This document shows, piece after piece, positions 1-11,449 of a DNA stretch of 64,000 nt; position 1 is the stretch's first letter; the number at the start of each line of letters is the position of its first letter. The notes below the pieces were generated by a model, which had not been told where the DNA came from, did not search any database, and was given only the letters and a program-made list of their open reading frames with translations. Origin of the DNA: Fasciolopsis buskii (Eukaryota; Platyhelminthes; Trematoda; Plagiorchiida; Fasciolidae); contig LUCM01004870.1 in the NCBI GenBank assembly GCA_008360955.1, positions 105,160 to 169,159 on the forward strand, given 5' to 3'. Position numbers and translations under genes: made by a program.

Positions 1-3000
1 TAAAGTCGTCAACTGTGTCTCGAACCCTTTTTGGGATTAGGACCGCGGATATATCTCTATCGAATCTACTGAGATCAACACTTGGGGAAAAACTGGTTTT
101 ACTTATTCTATCACAAGAAAAAATTCAGCTTATTCTTAGGGATGCAAGAATTCTCCGGATGAACAAGTTGGTTCGTATCGTCGTAAGTTTGCATGGATGA
201 TTTTCGTTAAAAGATTCCCAGAGGACATGCAACTGTAATTCACTGACAACTCTTTGTCAACTGGACTAAACCAACCAGACGTTGTTCCCAATGGATCTCG
301 AAAAAGCTGGATAACTTCCTAGACGGTAACAAGTGAGAAATTTCCAAATTATATGTCAGACTGTCAATCAGTCATTATGGATTTTTCAGAACGTAACCAG
401 GTATGGTTTAGCTTTTCAAATTGCAAACAAGACTGGAAATACTTCACTGCTTTTCAGGTATCCCACTGGGCTAAATTAGGTATAGACCCTCAAAGATTTG
501 GGCTGTTAACCTCCGGTTTACAGAAAAAGGTATTGTGCTATCCTTTGGTGTCACATACAGCATCTCGACGAAGACTAAAATGAGGCTAGTAGCAGGAGAA
601 AAGTTAGCAAAGTTGGTCTTCGTCACCGAGATCCAAGATCAATGACGATTACAACATGCCAAGTTCCCCCCTTCCGTCAGAAGGATCTTAATCCTTAGGA
701 TGAATAAGTTGACGGAGTCTTGAAGCTGTGAGACTTGCAGTGTAAGTTTCTCCGGAGAGTTATCAAGAGTTTCACAATATAGGTTTTTGTAGCTTTCAAT
801 TCAAAAAGATAGATGTCTTATTTTAAAAGCTTCCTTCAAAACCAAGACTGATGACAAAGAAGGCCTGAAAGAATGACCCTTATAAGATAGGACTCAGTCA
901 CGTGACACTGAAGTTCTTGCTTCACACGCAACAACTGATTTATCCTAAAAACGCAAGATATGGCCGTAGGCAAAACTTCCAGATTCCAAGAAATTTCTTC
1001 GAAATCAGCTCATGTGACAAGCAGTTTGCATTTGCGATTGGCTGAGTCTCAGTCGCCGGAATCCGGAGAAAAGCGATGATTTTATTGGCGAATTAGCCCC
1101 ACTGGCAATTGCAAGGTGAACCACATGCCAATGAAATTTAGTTTTTGATAAAATTTGTGAGGTAGACGTTTTCTGCGTGCGATAAAGCTCTCAATAGTCG
1201 GTGACGCAGATTTCAGTTAGTGGGAAATGCCATTGTTGGTGACCTACCAAGCATTAGGTCTCAGTGTTTCCGATACAACATAAATGTAATGCATCGATTT
1301 GAGAACGTATTATGTAGCGCACATCACAAGATTTATTCCTACCCAACACTCCAGAAAACCGCTTGTTAAAGATCAGATGAAGATTCTTAAATATCTGCAA
1401 AATTAGAGGCTAATCAGAAATAATGCAGGGAACATTAAGTTCGCATGTATATTTGCACATCTTTCTAAACATAAAAGTTATGCGACAAATTTAAACAATT
1501 ACCTTTTTAACTAAAATTGTGTTTGCTTAGCCAGTAGCCAAAAAAGCCGAAGTGAAAAAGTCCAGGAAATGCTTATATCCCTCCCTATACAACGATAACA
1601 CTTTGGAGAGGCAATATTTTGGACAATAAGCGAGGGCGTTATTTACATTGAACCTTGAGAGAAGCAAAATCAGCAGTGCCGTCTCAATGAACCCGTAGAC
1701 TTTTTAGGCAAGACACTAGTAGCTGGTAGTTTCCTTTAAAGGGACACTTTAAGCATCCATCCAAATTGATTGCAGTCAGCGCGCGAGATCGACCATATAC
1801 TCGGTCGATGAAAATGTACACATCAGGTCAAATTCCAGGAAAAATTGCGAACTTTGGAACTGGGGATAGATTACTCGGACTCCACAATCCAGCGGGTAAA
1901 TTGTTGAAGTAATTTGTTGCTGAACTAGAGACGTCTGATACATCATTTAATGGTAGATTTTCCTACATTCAGGCAGTAACGATATGCGGATGAAAATAAA
2001 AATAAGAACAAAACAGAATGCTATAAGCGACTAAAGATTCGCATTGTTTGTCGTAAAACCTAGCGCAGTATGTGGAATGCTTATTGAAGCAACTCATTTT
2101 TCGTTCGATTTGAAGAAATTCTTTTCTGTTTATTCACAAAAAGTGGGATTTTCTTAATATTTCACGTTATTCTTTACAACCTACGGATACACACGTGCTT
2201 TTTGTCTAGTCAGCACAACTGTAGATCTAAAGAACAACGAGTCTTAAAACGGGACGAAATTGTGGAAAGAAATAGTGAAAATTTGAGAAAACTGCTCCAC
2301 TGGTCTTTTCTAAGAGTAAATATGCTAGTTTCTTTGGAATATTATTCAACTTTAGAGATGGTTTGCATCTCGAGACTGGTCGCCTGAACTTGTGTTTGGA
2401 CCAAAGGCATTACCACAACCAAGACCAACAAATACAACAGCATTATAAACAGCGCAATTTCGGAAACCAGGCAGACCAAGATTTTTGTAGTAAACAGACC
2501 CAGGCAAGCATATTCCTTAATTTCGAAAGCGACCTGCCATAGATTAATTCAATCTGTTATTCGTCCCCATTGGCAGCACAACCAAAGCTATGGCCTTATG
2601 TATAGCTGTGTGAGTTTGCATTTATGTGTACGTGCATATGTGTGAGCATGTACTGCATTTCTGTTCAGTCATCGATTCGGCGTAAACAATTCCACAGTGA
2701 CAGTTTGCTCCTTCAGACTGGTCTGTTTGCAAAGCACCGTGTTAATGACCTACATACACATAATGGAATTTGTAGTTGTTGCCAACTGATAACATAAGTG
2801 AATTATCAGGGGATGATCGGTGGTGCGATCATGCATATTAGGAAAAGAACGATGCAGATATCGTAGGTGACTAAGCTGCTATTGATACAAGTGCGTATTC
2901 CGTCCGTAGTGTTGAAAAAACAATAAGTAACACTACTCCGATAGTCTAGACTCCATGTCACAGGGATCTTCTATTAATGCTTATATGTGCCTTAGATTCC

Positions 3001-5140
3001 GTAATATATAAGTTTGCCAAAGTAACTGCGAGACTTGACGGCGGAATTTTTTCGGAAATAGACACCCATGGATACAACATTCCTTTACTGCTCTATCTGC
3101 ATAAGTATTCGTCTACAGTCTGCATCTACTAACCAATAGTGAATAGCACAAATAAAATGCGAGAAATAAATACCCGAAAGTCCACCACAGAATCCATGCG
3201 ACTGACCGGCATGTCGCTCGCAGAAACAGAGAGTCAGTATACTTTGGAACTCATTGCATTCACACTTCCAAACTGCACTTGGAAGGCAAGGCACCAGATC
3301 AACCCCATTCATTGATTTATTTCACGGAAAGCGAAACACGCTGGATTCTTTGCAATTCAAGGCATAGAATGCTGATCGCCGCTTTGGTTTAGATTTTATA
3401 GGCGTTTTAATAAGCTTTTGTGCTTTCCGTGCTAATCAGATACATCACTCTCCCCTTGCATGCTACACTGACCCTATTTTCTATGCATGAAACCTGGACC
3501 GATTGGAAGTTTTGGATAGAGTCCCTTGATTACTTCTAAACAAACAGCGCTATATGCAAAAAGATTCTGTTTTATTATGCAGTAGGAACCAAAGACCGCC
3601 CTCTTTAACTGTCTACGGTTTGGTTTGTTCTACTGACTTTCGTTCACTCCGGGTGAATGCGTACGATGAGTAACGATGGATACCCCGTGCCGGTAGTCAT
3701 CAGGGTAGTTATTACAGTTGTAGATTAACTCTTTGGATATCTCAGACAGTTGTGGTTCTTGTGTTACATGATGAAGGGCTCTAAAATCAAGTCGGACGGA
3801 CAACGGAATTGTTCTTTTTTCTTACTTTTGAGGTACCATAAGCACCGAAATTTCTAATGATGTTTAGGCCAAAGAACAAGAACCGTCCTGTTGTTTTAAT
3901 CTTTTGTTCTCTTATTTTGTACGACGATTTTCATTGCATTCAGAGTATCGACCGAGAGTCGTAAGTTTGATGAAGTTTAGTTTCTCCATTTTTGTCTTCT
4001 TCCAAATGACGCCAGTTGCAGAAAGGATTCCTCATTTTCCTTCTGCTCAAAAGTCATTAGCAGACAAACGAACTCTTCTAATAATGTGCAACAACTGCAA
4101 GCGATTTTGTTGTTCCTACTTCACTTATTGGTTTGGTAAGTAGATTAGTGGACTGGACGGATCTAAAATATGGGAGCTTTATTTGGGAAATTTGCTCAGC
4201 TTCTACGTTTTTGCTCTATTTGTCGACCATCCCGTTGATTTAAGGCCCTCAAAATTACTCCGGATATACTATCTAACGAGCCTCATAACAACAACTTCAG
4301 AATTCCAGAATAGATTATCCCAAAGCAAACCCATCTGTGATAATCACAAATAGGCATTGCAGACTTTTTATTGTATTCAGAGTTTTGTTATTTATTCAGT
4401 AGCAATTAGCAGAGACTAACTGGTGGTAAATGTATTATTTCTGGGAAGGAAATATTTCGGAATAATTGAAAAAACATTTATGGCGCACCAACATTTTGGC
4501 GGTGAAACAGATGTGATAGAAGAAAGTCGAAAGAACCACTGTAATGCTGCATGCATGCAGTTCGCACTGCTCCATTAACTCCGTACCCAGTGCAAACTAC
4601 TAAACCAATTAAAAGAAATATGTTTTTATGTTTGAAAATGTTCAACAAGTTGTGTAGATCTGGTTCGACGTAAATCAGGTATGACAGGCTTGCGGAAATT
4701 GCAACTGTTCATTGCAGAGCTTTTCTCCCATGTCATTTATTAAATTGCAAGTTAAGTTTTTCCCAATAAGTCAGTCAAATCAGAGTTCTTAACTAAACAA
4801 GATTAGTGGTGTATGGAGTCATGTAATTTTCGTAGTTACAAAATTTCTCAAGTTTATAAGGCTTGTGACTGGTGCCCGGCATAATTTGATCAAAAAATAC
4901 CATTTACAAAAACTATTCACTGAGGACCGTTAGTTTGGGAAGCCAGAGCCAAACTCAGTGGCACGTTTGCCCTGTGGTCTAGTAAAAGAGCGAAACAGTA
5001 AATATTCGCGAATTTGTTAGGCGAAAAAAACAGGGCCCGCAATCTTGCCATTTATTATTCTCCCCCTCATATATCGATTTTCTGTACAGTTCCACCTACT
5101 TGTTACCACTCATTTGGCAAATTACCTACTTTCAAGCCGG
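1..5140. other. AT-rich spacer without recognisable features
   Basis: Only short open frames (up to 79 codons) without recognisable motifs, and stops are frequent on both strands. I see no gene, RNA or repeat signature here. Confidence 0.6.
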
Positions 5141-5146
5141 CGATAA

Positions 5147-5164
5147 ATATATATATATATATAT
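5147..5164. repeat. (AT)n microsatellite
   Basis: Nine uninterrupted AT dinucleotides. Confidence 0.9.
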
Positions 5165-5559
5165 GCACAGAAGTATGCATGTACCTCTCGGTGTATACAT
5201 AGATGTTTATATATGCAAGACGTTTACAAATTTTGCAGTCCAGAGTACGGTTTAAGTGTTTTGCAGCAGCATCGGCTCGCTCATAATTCTCGTAATATCA
5301 CTATGTTAAATCTTCTTTAGGTTTCTATGCCAAACATTGTGCGTAACACGAACTAAGCAGCCTCAAAAATGCGCATTTTGATTAGTGCGTGCCCATAGAC
5401 AAAAATGGACAGTGGCATTAACTGAAACAGCCATTTATCAAGCAGGATATTTCTCGTCCGTGGTTTCTGGAACCCGGAGCTATCTACTTCAGAGGTGATT
5501 TAGACTTCCGAGCCGAATATTAGAAGACATTGCCTGATTAGCATCTCGCTCAACCGTGG

Positions 5560-5770
5560 TCCTGCACATCCCACTAAAGCCGTAGACTAAGTGCCATTTA
5601 CTATAAGTTGCCTATAGGACGCTGAAAAAGCAGGTAACGTCGCGGGTTCAGATCCCCCCACCGCCAATCAACTTTCCATTTGGTAGCCCTCAGCTGGCGG
5701 CGGCCTTCTTCCCGAAAACGATGCATACTTTGGTTTCATTAATAAAGAACGCAAAAATTAAAATGAAACA
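5560..5770 (+). repeat. Possible tRNA-derived SINE fragment
   Basis: GGTTCAGATCC (5645-5655) fits the RNA polymerase III B box, in the context CGCGGGTTCAGATCCCCCCA, typical of a T arm. An A-box-like TGCCTATAGGA lies about 35 bp upstream, and the segment ends in an A-rich stretch near 5745-5765. The cloverleaf is not complete, so it is not called a tRNA gene. Confidence 0.3.
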
Positions 5771-6388
5771 CAGATGTAAATACAAAACTAGCCCCAAAGT
5801 TACTAGTTTCGAGGTTATTCTCGACCTTCGGATTTACGCATACCATGTTTTATAATGCCCACGAAAAATTAGGTTACTTGTTTGCTTCTCTCACTGCAAT
5901 CTTAGGTGGATTAAGAGTGAACGTTAATGATTATTCAGGGAGATTAAACCGATAACAATTATTCTCATTCCACAAGTTAGCCGTAATTAACCAATGAAGA
6001 ACTTTAAAAAATACCCTTTGGGATTCACCATAAGACTTTAACTACAATGGTCAGACAGTGGTTCTTGAATTACGTGATATTACAGACAATCTAAACGCCT
6101 GTGAGGTGGACTTAATGTCACCACCTGATAGCCAAATATTGGACTGCACTCAGATAGAGGAAATCAACTCAGAATGGAGATTAAGAACACCAAGTAGTGG
6201 CTCATATAGGGCAGGGGAAAATATGCTTAGATGTAGGGAATATCACGGACAATCAGTCATGGGTTATGTACTGCTTAAGATCAGGCGTATTCTCTGAATG
6301 TGCGTAATTTAGGGCAGTAATAACAGAAGCATACAGCCCTGAGACAAAGGACGCAGAGAAACGGTGAGCGAAGTAAGGGAATCCGGGT

Positions 6389-6740
6389 CTATTTTGCGAT
6401 AATATATGGCCTGATGTCTAATGCTGCTTTTAAGCTACCATCTTTCCAGGAAAATATGCTGTTTTTAAATCCTAGTTCTTCTTTCGCTGACAGCTTTACC
6501 CGCATCGCTGCCGTGCGAATCGGATTATTTGCATTCCTTTGTGATGAATCTTCCACTGTTCCTGCTCTGGTTGCTGGCCCTAATCGGTTGATATGTACTA
6601 ATCTTGGTGAGGCTCCGCACTGTCTGATGACGCACTCCAACGCGTTACCTCTGTGCATATTCCCAAGTGACCCAAAGGCCACAACAAGTTTTGTGGAATT
6701 TCGACAGTCTATCTGGGCTTGGCGTAGGATAGCATCTACG
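6389..6740 (-). mobile_element. Possible LINE ORF1 fragment
   Basis: A 97-codon minus-strand frame (6682-6389) contains VHINRLGPATRAG and then NPIRTAAMRVKLSAKEEL. This resembles the RNA-binding segment of ORF1 proteins in CR1-like LINEs, where a V-x-R-L-G strand is followed by a basic region and an 'arg-pro-ile' motif. The flanks are full of stops. A plus-strand frame over the same DNA (6414-6746) is a shadow. Its position downstream of the ORF2 remnant suggests a separate insertion. Confidence 0.4.
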
Positions 6741-7399
6741 GGTTAAGGGACTTTCTGTCTACTAGCAGGGTGTAATATTCGTTTTTGCCGTTCGAGTTCT
6801 ACATCATATGCCTGTGTTGCTCTTTGTTTCAAGTTCCACTAGCATTTTATTGATAATAAGTACTCCGGATTCGTCACACTGACCATAGGATTTACCCGTA
6901 TTCACATATCGGAGACGTTTGCAATGCCGACAGCATGTGTCCAGTAGACGCCGCTCTATATACCAACAAGCAGACAGTAGTCGCTAGATCCCTAGGTCAA
7001 GTGCAGCACTGACAAATAATTTCAGCAATCCTTTCAAAGGTACAACTGATCTTCACGTTTGGCCTTTATCTTAGGAGTTACAGGGAGCTGTGCGTGTCTT
7101 TTATTACCATATAATTTGGCGCGTACTGCGATCTGAATGTAGTTGTTTAGGACACCCCAATTTGCGATCCAGTGATTGCAAGTAGTATCCGACATGGTAA
7201 TCGCCCCAAAGGACAGTTCTGCTGCTTCACGGCAATTGGTGAAAGGATTTAAATTATTCACCAGCGAATATCGGTTGGCGCTTGCTTATTCCGGTAGAGG
7301 GACCTCGATACGCACGGCAAATATCTAATTGGGCGATGTGGTTACCGTTTGCTCTAAGGGTGCCGGTTATGATTTTTGCATTCTATTATCCTGTCGGGA

Positions 7400-10085
7400 C
7401 ATTGGCATACATTCGTGATGGCAATTGAGTCAAAAAGGACACATTCGGCAGGTCATCAAAATAAAAAACAACATTTTAGTTTCCGAGAGCCCGTCTAGAA
7501 ATTCAGTCACAATCTGTTCTCGGTTATTGAAAATTCGGGCTATGTAGGCAAAAGTTGGGTTCCTACAGAAATTCATACGAGAGCATAAAGCGGAAGGTAA
7601 AACGCGTTTTGGTATGAGAAGGGCACTGGGCATTGGGAAGGGGATGGGATGGATCCGAAAGAATTTTATGTGCAAATTTTTCGCACGTGGATAGACACAT
7701 GTCAAACAGTTTGGTCTAGAGTTCTTTCAGTAATATGTAAAATACCCCAATAATTAACAAATCACGACGAAGGGTTCTGAAGTCGTTCTTTAGTAACCAG
7801 CAAAAGTGACGGCAAGACAATAGAGGAGAGTTGGAAAAACACTGATAAACAACTAGGAAAATAGTATTTTGCTTCACCTGGAAATACCGCAACCTTTTTA
7901 TATGAAATGATAGTCTTATGAGGTTCTTTACACAACCATGGCAAATTTTGATCGACGGTAATTCCCAAGTGCTTGACAGATCCTACCACGGTGAATGGTT
8001 CCGCGTTATTAAAAGAAGCGTCATCCAAGTAAACAGATTGAGAAAAGTAAACAAACATTCGGAATATTTTGTGCGAAGAGAGGAATCATGAATAAGAGAC
8101 AAGATGTTGGAAAAGTTCAGGAAATCTTCAGTTCCAGATGCAGACTGACAGAGAGCGACAATATCCTTGTTTGAATAATTGATCAAGGGAACTAGTATTT
8201 GGGTCGCTGATGTATGTTGAAAACAAATAAGGAGAGGCTTCTCCTTGAAGGACTCCAGAATTATTGACCAATGGATTCGATTTGTTTCTTCCAAGTCTTG
8301 TGCACTCAGTTATGTTGGTAAGTTGATCTGATACCCATGCCAAGAAGCAGTTGAGAGAGCCGAACTGCTCAAATTTGCGAAGAAGTAAAGACCAAGAAAC
8401 AAATTCGAATGCAGAGGACAAATATAAGTAAGCACACCGGACGGATTCGGCGGATGGATCCAGGGATTGGGCGATGCTATGAATCAGGGAACCTCCAGCA
8501 TCCACAGTGGACCTGTTTGGTTTGTACGCAAACTGAAGGTGGACATCGGGCACACTAGCAGAAGAAGTTAGGCGACGCAGGATGGCGCATTCCAATGGTT
8601 ATTGGTATTAAGAAGGAAAATAAATGACCCGGTGAGCGAAGCCACATCGCAATTCAGAAGTGAAGATAAATAATCAGGACCTGTATCTGTGGTTATTTTG
8701 GTCGAACGAAGGAGTTTAAACGGCTCTTCCTTAGAAAATGGTGTCACATTAACGCAATCATCCGGGAACCATGAAACTGTAGAGTCATTACTTGGATAAA
8801 TAAATGCTCGGTTCATACTTTCCACTTCTGTAGTACGGTCTATTGGTTTTGTTTTCTCTCCGCACAAAGGGGGAATTCATTGCCAGAGGCGTCTGCTGGC
8901 TTGCATTCGACGAATCGATTGGTTTTATTTCTTTTGATGTTAAGAATGGAATGAATCTGACTTTATGGGAATCCCGTAATTTATAGAAGTGTTCCTTCCG
9001 TCTCCTTAAGGCATTCAGTTTCGGTGAAACAATACGGCCGTTACAGAGAAGTATTTCTAAGGGACGACAAATATCGGAAATTAGATTCAGTCCATCTACT
9101 GAGTGGTTGGTATTATTATTTAGGGATTCAAAAGAAAACCCTAAAATTGCAAGAAAGAGATACTTGAAGAAGAACCTTTTCCCGTGAAAAATTCCTAAGC
9201 TGTATTTTGATTTGGTTAGACTTCTTAAAAGATCGGAATGCTATCCATGAATAAACTTTGGGCTTTAAAAGCAACAGATGATGATCACTGGTTGAAATTG
9301 GAACACGTAGTTTAAGACAGAATAACTCAGGGTGGCTGATAACAATTCTATCTGGTGTGAAGTTACTTCTGGTAAGGGGACATGTCGAGTCGTGATTAAA
9401 GTCACCTACGATGATGTGTAGGTTATTATCCAGCAACAGGACCAGGAAAGGCAGAAAGCAATCGAAAAAAGATGAAATACTAGTCTGTGTGCAAAAAAGG
9501 CTGTACCGGTTCGTTACAATTGTGCCCCTAAGTCGAGAAAACTTAGGATGATGTTGAGTAGCTAGGAAGTCAATACCAGAAAATGAAAATGGATTAATTG
9601 GTTTAGACTTGGTTGACTAGGAAGAATTTATGTATGTGGCAATACCACCTCCGGTTCCGTTAGCGCTAGATTGTCTGTCCTGTCGATATACATCACAGCC
9701 TGCAATGGATACTAGGGTATCTGCAACACGTGGGTTTAACCACGACTTTTGAGTACTAATCACACAGGTATGAATACGTGTCCGGAGAGAAGAATGAAAG
9801 ATATACCCGGTAAATTTGTGTACAGAGAGCGTGTTATTTCTCAGTGGAGATGGAACAGACAATTTGGCTGGTGGGGTGCACTTAAGAGCAACCCATCAAC
9901 TGATACGAATGTCTGCTCGATTTAGCGGGAAATCCGTGATGTCGATACGTAGTTAAATCGCAGCGAGGAAAAGTTTCCGGGTAGTGTTTGAGTAAGAATG
10001 AATCCGACCGTGAATAGAGAAGAATTCTCAATAAATTTCTTTTCAATTGATGAGCCTTGAATGCAATCTCCGCGCACACCATGAT
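7400..10085 (-). mobile_element. Decayed non-LTR retrotransposon (CR1/Jockey-type) ORF2: endonuclease plus reverse transcriptase
   Basis: Read on the minus strand, the AP-like endonuclease comes first, with STQKSWLNP near 9745, IIVGDFNH near 9410 and the terminal SDHH motif near 9290. A linker (KLLRSTKITTDTGPDYLSSL, near 8700) and the reverse transcriptase follow: QFAYKPNRSTVDA near 8540, CAYLYLSSAFEFVSWSLLL near 8400, NNSGVLQGEASPYLFSTYIS near 8260. After a frame change a thumb region follows (8058-7762), with weaker similarity to about 7400. The catalytic YADD region is broken (YSNKD and a frame shift), and stops and shifts interrupt every domain. It is a dead copy. The clade assignment rests on motif style only. 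Confidence 0.85.
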
Positions 10086-10835
10086 ACTCCTTAATGTTAC
10101 TCAGTTTCTGAAGGCATCACAACGTATGTGACGTGACATGGCCCTTTTTTTACTGACAATGTTATTGCATTTCAGGGCATCACATGTCGAACTCCTGCTG
10201 AACCCCGGAGCGGTAGTATAGTGCTATTTTGTCCAGATGCATCTTCAACCACGAGGCCCAGAAACATTTGCCCTCTCAGCCGCAATCGGCCATTTTCGTT
10301 TTTGCTGCCTTCTCAGGTTCCACCCGTAATTCTGTCGTAATTCAATTTTGTTTCAGAACTGGCTGCCTGAAAGATTGGTCACTCCAACTTCTACTCATCC
10401 AGTGACATATTAGATATTTGACACGAATGGCGGTCTCCCTGGGTCTAACATCTCCCGGAAAATGGTATGTTTCCAGTTTGCTGTAATTTGACGTTCAAAG
10501 TCAAATTTTTGTGATTGTGCTTGGTATATGGCCTGTGGTGTTTCGCAATCATTTTAGGAACCGGCGATCCGAAGTCAGCCGAGAAAGAGGCTTAGATATG
10601 CCTTGTTTCGGTGGTCAGGGCCAGGTCTTCTTCTCTGTCTGTACAACTAATACTTTCTATCTTAATGAAACAGCGACTAGCACGTACGATGACAATCAGG
10701 TTCTTGGTATTTCGTCGGTTTAGCGCTGTCCCAAAACAATTCTCGCAGTCATCAATCTCGAAGTCAAACTAATCTACTGTTTTGGTGAGATCAGGCGGTC
10801 CCCGGATACTTCTGCCCGTAAACGATTCCTTAATT

Positions 10836-10998
10836 CATGAAATAATTCACCATGTGATATTATCGCTCAGCTGACCACTAAGAAACCATGGAAGCGCTGT
10901 ACAATTGAATCATAGCAAGGATAAAACAGCTGCACAGTGCTTCCATGGTTTCTTAACGGTCAGTTGAGCGATGATGCCACATGGTGAATTATTTTGTG
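10836..10998. repeat. Inverted repeat, ~67-bp arms, 29-nt loop
   Basis: Arms 10836-10902 and 10932-10998 are reverse complements with scattered mismatches; for example AAGAAACCATGGAAGC at 10880 pairs with GCTTCCATGGTTTCTT at 10939. Both arms are tail sequence of the hammerhead repeat. RNA or single-stranded DNA here would form a long hairpin. Confidence 0.85.
10909..10942 (+). ncRNA. Decayed hammerhead fragment in a fold-back repeat
   Basis: This matches the 3' half of the hammerhead (stem II, a GAAA-like segment mutated to AAAA, CAGCTG and CAGTGC) but lacks an intact CTGATGA. It forms the loop and start of the right arm of the inverted repeat at 10836-10998. It is not expected to be catalytic. 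Confidence 0.5.
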
Positions 10999-11286
10999 AA
11001 AATATTCAATCTCCTACTAATAACATGAATCAAGTGATCAAGCTTTGTAGGTCATATCCAGAGCCTTCGTCGTAATTAGGCTACCTGCAGAGAAGTCATC
11101 TATTACTGAAGGTCGATTGCTGTGAGCAAGCAGCCCGTGGCCGTGCAAATCACTGACGGATAGGTGCAACATCATCATGTGGTGAATTTCAATAAACCGT
11201 TCAGAGCCTGCCCGGCAGCGTAATGACTAAGGCGTTCGACTCAAATTCCTTCGTCCCGGGTTTGCGTCCCAGTTCGGGTGCGGTGG

Positions 11287-11329
11287 ACTGCTGATGATTT
11301 CTAACAAGGATGAAACAGCTGTACAGTGC
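11287..11329 (+). ncRNA. Degenerate hammerhead ribozyme
   Basis: CTGATGA is at 11291-11297 and stem II TTCT/AGGA with one G-U pair follows. GAA is at 11312-11314 and ACAGCTGT at 11315-11322, with the predicted cleavage base A11323. Relative to the 63.7-kb copy, six bases are deleted just before the core, so stem I is only ACTG/CAGT (4 bp). All invariant core bases are still present. It lies directly downstream of a tRNA-like head (A box 11216-11226, B box 11259-11269). It is probably weakened, and activity is uncertain. Confidence 0.7.
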
Positions 11330-11449
11330 TTCCATGATTCTTTAATTCTTCGAGTGCTTTCTGACTCCGTGGCCTGGACAAAATTCCATTCTCGTTCCAC
11401 TATGCAATCTTGTGGATATCCGATATCAGCGAAGTCCTGCATGAAACGG

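Larger units (their letters stand above)
10836..11345 (+). repeat. Older copy of the tRNA-headed hammerhead repeat, with fold-back
   Basis: This is clearly homologous to the 63-kb repeat but more diverged. From left to right it holds an inverted tail piece (10836-10902), a decayed hammerhead fragment, the tail in plus orientation (10932-11160), a head (A box 11216-11226, B box with one change at 11259-11269), a degenerate hammerhead (11287-11329) and the first bases of the next tail. The order tail-head-ribozyme confirms that units were tandem when copied. Confidence 0.8.

Noticed and set aside
6414..6746. 110-codon plus-strand frame
   Set aside because: It overlaps the minus-strand ORF1-like frame, which carries the better motif; the plus frame has none.
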